A stretch of 64,000 bases of DNA from Burkholderia sp. S171 (GCF_009766085.1 NZ_LMUF01000015.1:92809-156808), one strand, 5' to 3'. Positions 34,569-44,979 are shown, counted from the stretch's first letter. A program made the numbers and translations. The notes: generated by a model not told the origin, from the letters alone.

Positions 34569-36998
34569 ATGAAAATGTCAGGAACCCAACTCCTCCCGCA
34601 GGAACGTATTACTCTCCCGCTGCTTCCGCTGCGTGACGTAGTCGTTTTCCCGCACATGGTAATTCCGCTTTTTGTCGGACGACCCAAATCGATCAAGGCA
34701 CTCGAAGCCGCGATGGAAGGGGGCAAGCACATCATGCTTGTCGCCCAGAAGACCGCTGCGAAAGACGAGCCGACCGAAAAAGACATGTACGAAGTGGGAT
34801 GTATCGCAAACATCCTGCAAATGTTGAAGCTGCCGGACGGTACCGTAAAGGTGCTGGTCGAAGGCTTGCAGCGTGCCAAGACGCTCACGATCGAAGAACA
34901 GGAAACGCAGTTTTCCTGCGACGTGATGCCGCTCGAACCCGACCACGCCGACAGCGCCGAAACTGAAGCGCTGCGCCGCGCGATTGTGTCGCAGTTCGAT
35001 CAGTACGTGAAACTCAACAAGAAGATCCCGCCCGAGATCCTGACGTCGCTGTCGGGTATCGACGAAGCGGGTCGCCTGGCTGACACCATCGCCGCGCATT
35101 TGCCGCTGAAACTCGACCAGAAGCAGCACATTCTCGAGATGTTCCCGGTTGTGGAACGCCTTGAGCATCTGCTCGCCCAGCTTGAAGCCGAGATCGACAT
35201 TCTTCAGGTCGAAAAGCGCATTCGTGGACGCGTGAAGCGTCAGATGGAAAAGAGCCAGCGCGAGTATTACCTGAACGAACAGGTCAAGGCGATCCAGAAG
35301 GAATTGGGCGAAGGCGAGGAAGGTGCGGATCTCGAAGAACTCGAGAAGCGCATCACCAACGCGCGCATGCCGAAGGAAGCCAAGAAGAAGGCTGATGCCG
35401 AGCTGAAGAAGCTCAAGCTGATGTCGCCGATGTCGGCAGAAGCCACTGTCGTGCGTAACTACATCGACACGCTGATCGGCCTGCCGTGGCGCAAGAAGAG
35501 CAAGGTCAACAATGACCTGACGAACGCTGAACGCGTGCTCGACGAAGATCACTTTGGCCTTGAGAAGGTCAAGGAACGGATCCTCGAGTATCTTGCGGTC
35601 CAGCAACGGGTCGAAAAGGTCAAGGCGCCTATCTTGTGCCTCGTCGGGCCTCCGGGTGTCGGCAAGACCTCGCTGGGCCAGTCGATCGCCCGCGCGACGA
35701 ACCGCAAGTTCGTGCGCATGGCGCTTGGCGGCGTGCATGACGAGTCCGAGATTCGCGGTCACCGTCGCACGTATATTGGGTCGATGCCTGGCAAGATCTT
35801 GCAGAGCTTGTCGAAGATCGGTGTGCGCAATCCGCTTTTCCTGCTCGACGAAGTCGACAAGATGGGCATGGATTTCCGCGGCGATCCGGCGTCAGCGCTG
35901 CTTGAAGTGCTCGATCCGGAACAGAACCATACGTTCGCCGATCACTACATCGAAGTGGACTTTGACCTGTCGGACGTGATGTTCGTGGCGACGTCGAACT
36001 CGCTGAACATTCCGCCGCCGTTGCTCGACCGGATGGAAGTGATTCGCCTCTCGGGTTACACCGAGGACGAGAAGATCAACATCGCGCAGAAGTACTTGTT
36101 GCCGAAGCAAACCCGCAACAACGGCCTCAAGGCTGGCGAGATGGATCTCACCGAAGAAGCGATCCGCGACATCATTCGTTACTACACGCGTGAAGCTGGC
36201 GTTCGTTCGCTTGAGCGCGAAATGTCGAAGATCTGCCGCAAGGTCGTGAAGATGCTTCTGCTGAAGAAGGCAGAAGGCGCGGTCCGGATCGACGGCAGCA
36301 ACATCGACTCGTTCCTCGGCGTGCGAAAGACCGACTTCGGTCTGGCCGCGAAGGAGAACCAGGTCGGTCAGGTGACGGGTCTCGCGTGGACGGAAGTGGG
36401 CGGCGACTTGCTGACTATTGAAGCCGCGGTGATGCCGGGTAAGGGCAACATCATCCGCACGGGTTCGCTCGGCGACGTGATGAAGGAGTCGGTCGAGGCA
36501 GCACGTTCAGTGGTGCGTTCGCGGTCGCGTCGTCTGGGGGTATCGGATGAGGCGTTCGAGAAGAAGGACATTCACATCCACGTGCCCGAAGGCGCGACGC
36601 CTAAGGACGGTCCGTCTGCGGGTATCGCGATGACGACAGCGCTGGTGTCCGTATTGACCGGTATTCCGGTTCGTGCAGACGTGGCAATGACCGGCGAAAT
36701 CACGTTGCGCGGCGAAGTGTTGCCTATCGGCGGATTGAAGGAGAAGTTGCTGGCGGCGCATCGCGGCGGCATCAAGCTCGTGCTGATCCCGGAAGAGAAC
36801 ACGAAGGATCTGGCCGAGATTCCGGACAACGTGAAGAACTCGATCGAAATCGTTCCGGTTCGCTGGATCGACAAGGTCCTCGAGCTCGCGCTCGAACGTG
36901 TTCCCGCGGCACTGCCGGAAGAAGAAGCCAAGCCGGCAACGCCTGCTGTAGCGGAAAAGAAGGACACGCCGGCAGCCGGTGAGTTCGTGAAGCATTAA
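34569..36998 (+). CDS. lon: ATP-dependent protease La (Lon)
   Basis: The cytoplasmic AAA+ Ser-Lys protease that degrades misfolded and regulatory proteins. The 809-residue product has the substrate-binding LAN domain ([20 protein letters not shown]), a coiled-coil region (about 190-290), Walker [16 protein letters not shown], Walker [14 protein letters not shown], and the protease domain with the Ser in [18 protein letters not shown] and the Lys in [15 protein letters not shown]. It starts either at 34569 or at the ATG two codons later ([10 protein letters not shown]). hupB follows, the usual order. Confidence 0.98.
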   Translation: MKMSGTQLLPQERITLPLLPLRDVVVFPHMVIPLFVGRPKSIKALEAAMEGGKHIMLVAQKTAAKDEPTEKDMYEVGCIANILQMLKLPDGTVKVLVEGLQRAKTLTIEEQETQFSCDVMPLEPDHADSAETEALRRAIVSQFDQYVKLNKKIPPEILTSLSGIDEAGRLADTIAAHLPLKLDQKQHILEMFPVVERLEHLLAQLEAEIDILQVEKRIRGRVKRQMEKSQREYYLNEQVKAIQKELGEGEEGADLEELEKRITNARMPKEAKKKADAELKKLKLMSPMSAEATVVRNYIDTLIGLPWRKKSKVNNDLTNAERVLDEDHFGLEKVKERILEYLAVQQRVEKVKAPILCLVGPPGVGKTSLGQSIARATNRKFVRMALGGVHDESEIRGHRRTYIGSMPGKILQSLSKIGVRNPLFLLDEVDKMGMDFRGDPASALLEVLDPEQNHTFADHYIEVDFDLSDVMFVATSNSLNIPPPLLDRMEVIRLSGYTEDEKINIAQKYLLPKQTRNNGLKAGEMDLTEEAIRDIIRYYTREAGVRSLEREMSKICRKVVKMLLLKKAEGAVRIDGSNIDSFLGVRKTDFGLAAKENQVGQVTGLAWTEVGGDLLTIEAAVMPGKGNIIRTGSLGDVMKESVEAARSVVRSRSRRLGVSDEAFEKKDIHIHVPEGATPKDGPSAGIAMTTALVSVLTGIPVRADVAMTGEITLRGEVLPIGGLKEKLLAAHRGGIKLVLIPEENTKDLAEIPDNVKNSIEIVPVRWIDKVLELALERVPAALPEEEAKPATPAVAEKKDTPAAGEFVKH

Positions 36999-37059
36999 GC
37001 GTTACCTCGCGTTCGGCGAGGCGCGGCCTGAACGGTCGCGCCGGAGTCGAGCGAACTAA

Positions 37060-37101
37060 AAACCCGCGTGGTCAGTGTGAACTGACCGCGCGGGTTTTTT
37101 T
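37060..37101 (+). terminator. Intrinsic terminator after lon
   Basis: AAACCCGCG pairs with CGCGGGTTT around an inner GGTCAGT/ACTGACC stem, followed by seven T. Confidence 0.85.
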
Positions 37102-37303
37102 ATTGGCCTTCCACCGTCCGTTTTAGCACGTCAAAGCTCAAGCAGAGGCCTCTAATCAGGCTCAATCCCGGTTGACATCGGCCTTTCGGCTACTTCTAAT
37201 GACCGCCGCACTTGGGGCTTCCGGGCCCGTGCTCAAGCAGCCTGTCGTGAACCTAACTCTTTGCAGCATCGCCCATCCACAAACCATTATTCGGGGGATC
37301 ACA

Positions 37304-37576
37304 ATGAACAAGACGGACCTGATCGACCATATTGCGCAACAAGCTGATATCTCCAAGGCGGCAGCCGGCCGCGCGCTCGAAGCGCTGATCGGCGGGGTCA
37401 AGACGACCTTGAAGAAGGGCGGCTCGGTGACGCTGGTTGGCTTCGGCACCTTTGCCGTGGGCAAACGGACGGCGCGCATTGGCCGTAATCCCCGTACCGG
37501 CGATGAGATCAAGATCAAAGCGGCGAAGGTTCCGAAATTTCGCCCTGGCAAAGCGCTAAAAGATGCGCTAAACTAG
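37304..37576 (+). CDS. hupB: DNA-binding protein HU-beta
   Basis: A 90-residue nucleoid protein that bends and compacts DNA as a dimer. The sequence [41 protein letters not shown] and the DNA-contacting arm [20 protein letters not shown] are characteristic of the HU family. It has its own leader of about 200 bp and follows lon as in other proteobacteria. Confidence 0.96.
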   Translation: MNKTDLIDHIAQQADISKAAAGRALEALIGGVKTTLKKGGSVTLVGFGTFAVGKRTARIGRNPRTGDEIKIKAAKVPKFRPGKALKDALN

Positions 37577-37675
37577 CGGACTCGCTGGATACGGACCGGT
37601 TTAAACGGTTTCAAGTCTGGCAGAGCGGATCACACTTCGCATCATGCTGATGATCGCTTGAGAATATCGCGAAAC

Positions 37676-37751
37676 GGGTGATTAGCTCAGTTGGTAGAGC
37701 GGCGCCCTTACAAGGCGTAGGTCGGCGGTTCGAGCCCGTCATCACCCACCA
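37676..37751 (+). tRNA. tRNA-Val (anticodon TAC)
   Basis: GGGTGAT pairs with ATCACCC; D arm TAGCTCAGTTGGTAGAGC; anticodon loop CTTACAA (UAC); T arm GGCGGTTCGAGCCCGTC-type; CCA encoded. 76 nt, complete. Confidence 0.96.
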
Positions 37752-37792
37752 CCGTTTCGCAGGCAAGATCAAAGTAGTTCAGGAACGACCAG

Positions 37793-37829
37793 AAAAACCC
37801 GCACAGCTATTCGCTCTGCGGGTTTTTTA
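37793..37829 (+). terminator. Intrinsic terminator downstream of tRNA-Val
   Basis: AAAACCCGCA pairs with TGCGGGTTTT, with GCTATTCGCTC between; T-rich end. Confidence 0.75.
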
Positions 37830-38030
37830 TTGCTCGCGAATTGTCTTGATCATCCTCGCGGAGATCGTGGGCGCCAAGGCTGCTAAAAGACCTTACACGC
37901 GAGAGTATGTTGCGGCCATTCACCGGACGCGATAGACCGTTGGTTCACCTCGCGGACTGGGATGGCTCAGCAGTCCTCGTGCTTCGGTCTTGATAGACTT
38001 GCGCTTTCAGAATAAGAGCGGGGGAAACGC

Positions 38031-39056
38031 GTGAGCCTCGACGAATACTATAGGCGACTGGAATTGCCAGACACCGCGTCGCCGGAAGACGTCACGCGCG
38101 CCTACCGGCTGCTGAGGGCGAAGTACCACCCGGATCGCAACAAGGGACGCGAATCAATCGTCGAGCCGGTGTTCAAGCGCGTTCAGGAGGCGTTTGAGAT
38201 TCTGATCGGCAAACGTGAGCCGCGTGCGCCGCGGGCGCCTGGCCCGACTGCCGCATCCGCATCCGCATCCGCATCCGCATCAGCGTCGGCCGGAAGCCGC
38301 GGTAAAGCCGCCCCGTCACGTGAGCACCGCGGGCCTCCGACGCGCGGCGCGAACTGTCTGGTCAGACTCTTTGTGCCGCTCGAAGCTGCGATCCATGGCG
38401 GCGAAGTCGACGTGAGCTACCCGGTAACCGGGCCGTGTCGCGAATGTCAGGAAAGGGTCTCGCAGTGCGCGCGCTGTCACGGCAGCGGCCAGTCGGTTTC
38501 CGGCATTCGCTGTATGGCCTGTGTGGGCACCGGGCGCCCGCTGGCGAGTGACTGGTGTCCAACGTGTCTCGGCACGACGGTCGTGACCTTCCGGAAGTCC
38601 GAGACAGTCAAGGTTCCCCCGGGTGCGTGGGACGGTCAGCGTCTCGTTGTCGAAGGCGCGGGCCATTCCGGGCTTAATGGCGGTGCGCCCGGCGACGCCA
38701 CCTTCTCGGTCGTGATTGCGTGCGGCTCAGCCTTTCGTCGAAACGGACTGGATCTCGCTTGCGATGTTCAGGTTGATTTCGTGACGGCCACGCTCGGTGG
38801 CAATTTCGAAGCGCAAATCCTGGGCCGCTCGCTGCGGGTGTCGATTCCGCCGAACGCGCACCCGGGTAGAACGATCTGTCTGCTCAGGCATGGGCTCACG
38901 GACGGCAACGGTTCGCGCGGCGACCTGACACTGCAACTGGTGCTCACGATGCCGGCTGCAGTTTCACATCTGACCGACCACGAACGCCAAAGGCTACGCG
39001 AGATATTTGCGGACGCGGAGCATCGGGCAGCGCAGGAAATTCCGCCGCGCTCGTAA
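38031..39056 (+). CDS. DnaJ-like J-domain protein with zinc-finger motifs
   Basis: A 341-residue DnaJ-type cochaperone that should stimulate a DnaK/Hsp70. The GTG start has GGGGG upstream. The J domain (about 5-70) keeps the HPD motif in AKYHPDRNKG. A Ser-Ala dipeptide tract (about 76-87) encoded by repeated GCATCC replaces the usual Gly/Phe linker. Four CxxC motifs follow (CREC, CARC, CMAC, CPTC), then the DnaJ C-terminal domain (VKVPPGAWDGQRLVVEGAGH, FRRNGLDLACDVQVDFVTATLG). No dnaK or grpE is adjacent, so it is an orphan paralogue rather than the housekeeping DnaJ. The four CxxC motifs seem to form a complete pair of zinc centres. Confidence 0.85.
   Translation: MSLDEYYRRLELPDTASPEDVTRAYRLLRAKYHPDRNKGRESIVEPVFKRVQEAFEILIGKREPRAPRAPGPTAASASASASASASAGSRGKAAPSREHRGPPTRGANCLVRLFVPLEAAIHGGEVDVSYPVTGPCRECQERVSQCARCHGSGQSVSGIRCMACVGTGRPLASDWCPTCLGTTVVTFRKSETVKVPPGAWDGQRLVVEGAGHSGLNGGAPGDATFSVVIACGSAFRRNGLDLACDVQVDFVTATLGGNFEAQILGRSLRVSIPPNAHPGRTICLLRHGLTDGNGSRGDLTLQLVLTMPAAVSHLTDHERQRLREIFADAEHRAAQEIPPRS
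38256..38286 (+). repeat. GCATCC hexamer microsatellite in the DnaJ-like gene
   Basis: About five consecutive copies of a GCATCC unit, coding Ala-Ser. Changes in copy number keep the frame and would vary only the linker length. Confidence 0.85.
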
Positions 39057-39184
39057 GGCAATTGTCTTATCGAGTCGCAAGGACCGGATTGACGCACGTT
39101 GGTAGAGTCGAAGGCCGTCCGAAAAATCAATCTTATTGTTTGCATTGCTACTGAAATAACGCGTGGTGAGTCCGTAGCAGCGGG

Positions 39185-39609
39185 TCAGAAGCGAGCGACA
39201 TCAATGACCGCGTCGGCGAATGCTTTCGGCGCTTCCTGTGGCAAGTTATGGCCTATGTATCGGCGCAGAGGAATCGCGTCGAACCGTAACCACGCAAATA
39301 CGGCACGATGACCCGGTAGCCCTTCGATACGAGCAACGGTGTCACTTCCGCGAAGCTGTAGATATCGTAGGGCTATCCGTGCAGCAGGATCACGACCGGC
39401 CCATTCTGCGGGCCGGCCTCCGCGTAGCCGATGTTGAGCGTACCGGCGTTGACTTGACGAATGGTGTCGAACGAAGCAGGACGGCTTGCCGGCTTGGTGT
39501 CGTTCGACTGGGCCGTGGCGGATGCGCTCAGGCCGAGTTCGAACAAACTTATACCGGCAACGGTCGTCCCAAGCAGGCGACGGCGTCGAGTATTAATCGG
39601 GTCCGACAT
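39185..39609 (-). pseudogene. Alpha/beta hydrolase pseudogene with Tat signal
   Basis: The minus strand begins MSDPINTRRRRLLGTTVAGI, a twin-arginine-type signal, and continues to QNGPVVILLHG, the oxyanion region of alpha/beta hydrolases. The next codon is TAG where Trp (HGWP) is normal. The frame then resumes as PYDIYSFAEVTPLLVSKGYR and PYLRGYGSTRFL, loses the central part of the protein, and ends with a C-terminal block GHNLPQEAPKAFADAVIDVA. So there is both a nonsense codon and an internal deletion. It is close to epoxide-hydrolase-like enzymes. Confidence 0.75.
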
Positions 39610-39713
39610 AGCTGATTCTCCTTGAAGATAGGCTACCTAGGAGCGGTGCCTGATTCGGCACGCTTTGTATGAATTGAAAACGTTGGGGCGGGTCTGACGC
39701 AGCGGGGTAGCAC

Positions 39714-40970
39714 TCAGCAGGACTGCGCACTAAAGGCTTTGAACGACAGACCCATCGGTCGCATACGGATGCCTGGATCAAGGTGCTTCCACGGCAGGTC
39801 CGCCGGATCCGCAGCCGTGGGGCCGGGCGCTTTCGCCACGAGAATAGCTGAGGCGATGGCCTCGAAGTCCGCGCGGAAGTGAACCGAGCTTTTGTTCACG
39901 AGGATCTTCATCCGTTCGGGTTCAATGCCCGCCACCCGGAACAGGTTTCGATCGAATACCTGCATCTTGACGGAACTCACGGCACTCCTGACGCCTTCAA
40001 TCCGCAAACAGGCGATGGGTCCCAACTCGCCCTGCATGCCGTTGAGCATCGGTCCATCGAAACGGAAGCGTCCATTTGATAAATACTCGACTTCGAACTC
40101 GGCCACGAGCGGCGAATCGCCGGGCACATTCGAACCGCCGCCCAGCGACAGCGAAATGCGCGCACCCACACCGGCGCGATGCGCCGCTTGCGCTGCCTGC
40201 GCATCCCAGATCACGCCCACTGCCGCGTGGGTCGCGCCGTTGCGCAAGAGCGCGCGCACCATGCCCATGGTGTTCGAATCGCCGCCTACGCCCGGGTTGT
40301 CCTGCGTGTCCGCAATGATGACGGGTTTATCAGAAGTCCTGCTCAATCGGATCGCCTCGCGAACGGCTTCGTCCGGCGTCAGGAAAGGCACCTCCCAGCG
40401 TGATTCTTCGTTCACGATTTTCGAAAAGAGGGCGTTCACCGCGTACTCCGCAGCTTCTTCGCTAAACGAATAGGCCCAGATGGTCGGGCCGCACTCAGGA
40501 AAATCCGCAGCCGGAAATCCCGGAGCAAACGATGCGGAAACGACAGGCTTTTCTTCGAGGTCCGCCAGCAACTGATACATCCCGCGTGCAGGTTCGACCA
40601 GCGTGCACATGTCGTTCACGGGAATAAGAAACGGTACGCGACGAACCGCACAATGCAACGGGCGTCCTTGCGACACCAGTTCGTCGGGAATCAGCGCCGC
40701 GCGTTCGCCGGTATCCGCCATACCGACGTGAGGATAGGTCCGGTAGGCCACGAGCGCGCTGGCATGCTTGAACATGCGCGCGATGACGTTGGCATGAAGA
40801 TCGAGCGAGATGACCACCGGCATGCGATCGCCGACAATCCGGCGCACGCGTTCGAGAATCTCGCCTTCGCCGTCATCGTGCTGCTCGGTCACCATCGCAC
40901 CGTGCAGGTCGAGACCAGTGGTAACGGTCAAGTGCATGGTGGCAGGGCGAAAATAGGCGAGCAAGAGCAA
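39714..40970 (-). pseudogene. M81 family metallopeptidase (MlrC-like), N-terminally deleted
   Basis: MlrC-type proteins are zinc hydrolases, named for a role in microcystin breakdown, and are common in catabolic clusters of this group. The 418 residues contain GLDLHGAMVTEQHDDGEGEI, VISLDLHANVIARMF, VAYRTYPHVGMADTGERAAL and TQDNPGVGGDSNTMGMVRAL, so the predicted Asp-His-His zinc ligands remain. About 90-100 residues of the family's N-terminus are missing: the first 17 residues (MLLLAYFRPATMHLTVT) are unlike the family and abut LDLHGAMV. It may be inactive. It lies next to another broken gene (LysR). Confidence 0.75.
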
Positions 40971-41020
40971 CTAAGTTCACATATCGTTGCTCTACAGACA
41001 ACACAGACGGAGCAACCAGA

Positions 41021-41880
41021 ATGCGCGAAATCAACCAGCAGCGTCTTCGGTACTTCCACGAGGTGCTTACTCACGGCACCATCCGGGCGCCGCTGAACAC
41101 ATCAATACCTCGCCGTCGGTCATCACGCGGCAGATCAAGCTGCTCGAGGACGAGCTAGGCGCCACCCTGTTCGAACGGCAGGCTCGCGGTGTCAGGCCGA
41201 CGGAAGCCGCGGCTCACCTGCTGGAGTTCTGGCAAGGCTACCGGTCGCAGCAGGAGAAGCTCGAAGATCAACTGCACGCGCTGAAGGGACTTCAGCAGGG
41301 CCGTATCCAGCTCGCCGTGAGCGAAGGGTTTGTCGATACGCTGGTTGATGACGTACTGGCGCCGTTCTGCGCCCGCTTTCCCGGCCTGGAAATCAACATG
41401 ACCATGCTCGCGGTGGACGCGCTGCTAGATGAGGTAGCGCAAAGCCGCGCGCATATCGGGCTTGCCTACAATCCGCCGCCGCATCCGCGCATTGAATATC
41501 GGGCGAGTTCGAGCCAGCCGGTCGTGCTGTTGATGCGAAGCGATCATCCGCTCGCTAAACGAAAGGGACCGGCGAGCATCGATGATTTGAGGGCCTACCC
41601 GCTGGTACTTATATCCGCTGTTTGAAGGCGTGCAGGCGAGGGCATTGGTCAAGACCGGCAGGCCGCTTGCCGCAGGGCCGCTCGAACTGCTCAACTGGAT
41701 TCAGGAACGCATGCCGATGTTTGCCGCGCCTCGCAGAACATAGCGGTATTCGGCTCTGCGTTGGATGCCGAGGACAGGGCGGGGCAATACACGCGTTGGC
41801 GAGCGTTGATAGACAAATTGTCGATCCGCCCGGACTCGCTACGCTGTGGGACAGCACGAACGCTTGACGCCCTGTACCCG
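41021..41880 (+). pseudogene. LysR-family regulator pseudogene
   Basis: Reading starts [23 protein letters not shown], then needs a frame change to [40 protein letters not shown], the winged-helix of LysR proteins. The effector domain runs to [14 protein letters not shown] and stops at 41625. In a second frame [20 protein letters not shown] continues the protein. After 41734 a third frame reads NIAVFGSALDAEDRAGQYTR and ALIDKLSIRPDSLR, whose origin I do not recognise. Several indels, so not functional. Confidence 0.75.
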
Positions 41881-41964
41881 AGGGAGAGATGCATTACCGA
41901 TACGGTCTAAATATCAAAACGGAGGAGCGCTCTCGTTTCTTCCGTGTTCATTTATACGCGACGC

Positions 41965-42726
41965 TCAACCACCTTCAGTTTCCTTAAGCACTGCCGTCGC
42001 TGCTTCGCAAGCGCCGCGCAATTGCTCGCGCATCAGGTCTTGAACGCGTTTATCGCCGGTGGAGATCGCTTCCTTGATCTTCACGGCCTGTTCAAACGAT
42101 GCACGCATGCGCCCGCCGCGCGCCATCGCAATGCGTCGCAATCGACGCACGGGACCCATCAGGCTCGCGTGCGTTGCGTGAAGCGTGCGGTTGTCGGCGA
42201 GGGTCATCACGATCGAATAAAAACGATCGAGCGCATCGACATAAGCCGCTGGGTCATTGGCGCTTACGTTGGCGCGCATTTCACCTATGACGTCTTCTAA
42301 CTGAGCACGCCCGAGCGTCGTGATCTTCTCTGCACAAAGCTGGACGGCGAGGCACTCTAGCGCGGTTCGCACCGTATAAATCTCCGCCACATCACGCAGC
42401 GTCACCGACCGGACGAACGCGCCAACGCGCGCCACGACCGTCACCAACCCCTCGCGTTCAAGCTGCGCGAACGCTTCGCGCATGGGCGTCCGGCTGACGT
42501 TCAATTGCTTCGCGACCTGAACCTCCGACAGTCGGCTTCCGGGCGCCAGCACGCCTTCCACGATCGCTTCCCGCAACGCCGGGACCACCACGCCCTCGCT
42601 GAGCGAGTCGCTGGATGCGTCGACCATGCGCATCTTCGAGTGATATTTGCGGCCGATCGTTTCGAGCGCCAGCGTTGGCGCGCTGATGAGATTTGCCGCT
42701 TGAGCGCGTTTCGTTGCAGAGGCCAT
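41965..42726 (-). CDS. GntR family (FadR/FCD) transcriptional regulator
   Basis: A 253-residue regulator with a GntR winged helix (about 40-105: LREAIVEGVLAPGSRLSEVQ, VAKQLNVSRTPMREAFAQLE) and an all-helical FCD ligand domain (YTVRTALECLAVQLCAEKIT onward) that usually binds an organic acid and a metal. It is divergent from the enoyl-CoA hydratase operon, with 68 bp between the starts and a TGTATACA palindrome at 42752-42763, so it probably represses that operon and itself. Ligand unknown. Confidence 0.9.
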   Translation of the reverse strand: MASATKRAQAANLISAPTLALETIGRKYHSKMRMVDASSDSLSEGVVVPALREAIVEGVLAPGSRLSEVQVAKQLNVSRTPMREAFAQLEREGLVTVVARVGAFVRSVTLRDVAEIYTVRTALECLAVQLCAEKITTLGRAQLEDVIGEMRANVSANDPAAYVDALDRFYSIVMTLADNRTLHATHASLMGPVRRLRRIAMARGGRMRASFEQAVKIKEAISTGDKRVQDLMREQLRGACEAATAVLKETEGG

Positions 42727-42751
42727 TGACTTTCCGTTATTCAGTGAATAC

Positions 42752-42763
42752 GCTGTATACAGC
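42752..42763. promoter_or_regulatory. Palindromic operator of the GntR regulator
   Basis: GCTGTATACAGC is a perfect 12-base palindrome with the TGTATACA core typical of FCD-type GntR operators. Flanking bases contain further TGTAT/ATACA half sites (aatacag, gattatacaac). It lies between the divergent starts. Confidence 0.6.
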
Positions 42764-42794
42764 TAATACAGGTGATTATACAACAGGAGGCTGC

Positions 42795-43526
42795 TTGGAT
42801 CACGCGCGCTTGCCGGACCCGGTCGTCATCGATCGATCGGGCGAAATTTTGAGCTTTACTCTCAACAATGCCGACGCCGGCAATGAAGTCACTGCGCCGA
42901 TGTTCGACGCCATGATCGCCGCGCTGCGCAGCGAAGCGACCGTGCCTACGGCGCGCGTGCTGCGCATCCGCGCACGCGGCGATGTGTTCTGCACCGGGCG
43001 CGAGCGCGCCGGTACGGAGGCGGTGTCCATTCATCGTGAAGTATCGCGGCTGATCGAGCTTAAGCGGTTGCTGCGGTCATCGTCGATGATCACGATTGCC
43101 GAAGTGCAGGGCAACGCGTTCGGCTTCGGCTTTGGCCTCGCGATCCTGTGCGACTTCACCTTGGTATCCAGCAGTGCGAAGCTTGCCTTTCCCGAGATGC
43201 GCAAGGGTCTGCCGCCCGCCGCGATCATGGCCTACCTCGGCCGATACACCTTGCCCAAGCAAGTGTTCCCGATGGTTCTTTTCGGCGACGCAATCACGCC
43301 CGAGGCGGCATTGAACGCCGGTCTCGTGACCCGTGTTTGCGCGCCCGATACGTTGCAAGCCGAAGCCGATGCACTCGCGGATCGAATCCTCACCCTTGAC
43401 GATACCGGCGCGCGCCAGTGCAAGTCCTTCTTCCAGACGGCCGAGGAAAGCTCGCTAGAGCAGAACTTTCGATGCGCGACGGAAACGCTGACGGTCTCGG
43501 CGTTGCGGTTGATGGCACTGAAGTAA
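42795..43526 (+). CDS. Enoyl-CoA hydratase/isomerase family protein
   Basis: A crotonase-fold protein of 243 residues. The TTG at 42795 has AGGAGG four bases upstream and gives a family-like start (DHARLPDPVVIDRSGEILSF). The oxyanion blocks are RIRARGDVFCTGRER and EVQGNAFGFGFGLAILCDFT; the usual acidic residues for hydration are not obvious (FPEMRKGLPPAAIMAYLGRY is present, with Glu), so isomerase or hydrolase activity is equally possible. It starts an operon with an MFS transporter and an aldehyde dehydrogenase and is likely controlled by the adjacent GntR regulator. Confidence 0.82.
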   Translation: MDHARLPDPVVIDRSGEILSFTLNNADAGNEVTAPMFDAMIAALRSEATVPTARVLRIRARGDVFCTGRERAGTEAVSIHREVSRLIELKRLLRSSSMITIAEVQGNAFGFGFGLAILCDFTLVSSSAKLAFPEMRKGLPPAAIMAYLGRYTLPKQVFPMVLFGDAITPEAALNAGLVTRVCAPDTLQAEADALADRILTLDDTGARQCKSFFQTAEESSLEQNFRCATETLTVSALRLMALK

Positions 43527-43573
43527 TCGGTCATGCATGACGACAAACCCACGAAGGTTTGCAGGAGACAGAA

Positions 43574-44962
43574 ATGGATGTGAATGCAGGCGCACGTCTG
43601 GACCGGCTTCCGGTGTCGGGCTTCCACAAGCGCATCATGTGGCTGATCGGGATCGGCATGTTCTTCGATGGCTTCGATATCTACGTAGCCTCCACGGTCC
43701 TTGGCGCCACGTTGCAAAGCGGCTTTTCGACGCTCGGCCAGAATGCGCTGTTCGTGTCGCTGACGTTCCTCGGGATGATGCTTGGCTCGCTAGCCACCGG
43801 TTTCCTCGGCGATCGTTTCGGCCGTCGCTTTACGTATCAGACCAACCTCATGATCTTCGGCATTGCGTCGCTGGGCGCCGCGATGGCGCCGAACATGCTG
43901 GTTCTGATCGCGTTCCGGTTTGTAATGGGCCTCGGACTTGGCGCGGAGAACGTAGTGGGGTATTCCACGCTCACCGAATTCGCGCCCCCTACGTCGCGCG
44001 GCAAGATGCAGGGGCTGATGGCCGTATTCGTCGTCTCGGGATTGCCAGTGGCGGGACTGATTGGGCTCGTGCTGATACCCGCGATGGGCTGGCGAGCCAT
44101 GTTCGTGCTCGGTGGAATCGGCGCACTTGGTGTTTGGTATGCGCGCAAGTCGTTGCCGGAATCGCCACGCTGGCTTGAGTCGGTAGGTCGTCATCAGGAT
44201 GCCGAAGCGATTCTTTCTAAAATAGAGAGCGAGGTAAAGGCCGAACATGGCGGCACGTTGCCGGCGCCGTCGCCCAAGCCTTCGGTTGCGCCGTCGCGTG
44301 CGCTTGGTTCGCTTTTCACCGGGGCAATGTTGCCGCGCATGATCGTCGGATGCGTGACGCTGGTGGTGATCAATACCTTGTTATACGGCTTCGTGACCTG
44401 GTTGCCGACCTTCTTTGTGCATCAAGGATTCAGCATTGCGAAGTCGTTTGGTTACGCGCTTGTGATGTCGCTCGGTGCGCCTATAGGCTCGGGCATCGGT
44501 GCGCTGACGGCAGATCGATGGGGACGCAAGCCGACCATTATCGGTGCGTCGATGCTGGCCATTATCTTCGGCGCGATCTATCCGTTTGTGAGCAACCCGG
44601 TCATGTTGCCGGTCGTTGGCTTGCTGCTGGTGATCCCTATCTATGTACTGGTCGCCTTGCTGTTCGCGATCTACGTGCCTGAGCTATTTCCGACTGAAGT
44701 GCGCCTGCGCGCATCGGGTATCTGCAATACGCTCGGCCGCGGCGCGACGATCGTCACGCCCTTCATCGTGGTGGCGCTCTTCGGACATTACGGCGTGGTC
44801 GGCGTGCTTGCATTGATGATCGGCTTGCTGGCCATTCAAATTGTAGTGGTGGCCTGGCTTGGCGTCGAGCCGACCGGCCAGCGCCTGGAAGACATTCTGC
44901 CAACGGATGCGCCCGCGCGTCTGGAGATCGGCACTGATACGCGGGTTTCCCCGCTCAAATAA
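43574..44962 (+). CDS. MFS transporter (aromatic/organic acid:H+ symporter type)
   Basis: A 462-residue, 12-helix transporter. It has the signature after helix 2 GDRFGRRFTYQTNL and the sugar-porter-like MGLGLGAENVVGYSTLTEFA, LPESPRWLESVGRHQDAEAI and a repeat motif ADRWGRKPTIIGAS in the second half. The pattern suits AAHS or related acid symporters. It is between the hydratase (47 bp) and the aldehyde dehydrogenase (17 bp), so it probably imports the operon's substrate. RBS AGGAGACAGAA is strong. Confidence 0.86.
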   Translation: MDVNAGARLDRLPVSGFHKRIMWLIGIGMFFDGFDIYVASTVLGATLQSGFSTLGQNALFVSLTFLGMMLGSLATGFLGDRFGRRFTYQTNLMIFGIASLGAAMAPNMLVLIAFRFVMGLGLGAENVVGYSTLTEFAPPTSRGKMQGLMAVFVVSGLPVAGLIGLVLIPAMGWRAMFVLGGIGALGVWYARKSLPESPRWLESVGRHQDAEAILSKIESEVKAEHGGTLPAPSPKPSVAPSRALGSLFTGAMLPRMIVGCVTLVVINTLLYGFVTWLPTFFVHQGFSIAKSFGYALVMSLGAPIGSGIGALTADRWGRKPTIIGASMLAIIFGAIYPFVSNPVMLPVVGLLLVIPIYVLVALLFAIYVPELFPTEVRLRASGICNTLGRGATIVTPFIVVALFGHYGVVGVLALMIGLLAIQIVVVAWLGVEPTGQRLEDILPTDAPARLEIGTDTRVSPLK

Positions 44963-44979
44963 AACACGGAGAAAGCAAG

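Noticed and set aside
34578..35762. 394-codon open frame on the minus strand
   Set aside because: Antisense to lon, which is complete and intact.
38256..38286. Short repeat array considered as a CRISPR
   Set aside because: Units are 6 bp, contiguous and in coding sequence, without spacers or cas genes.
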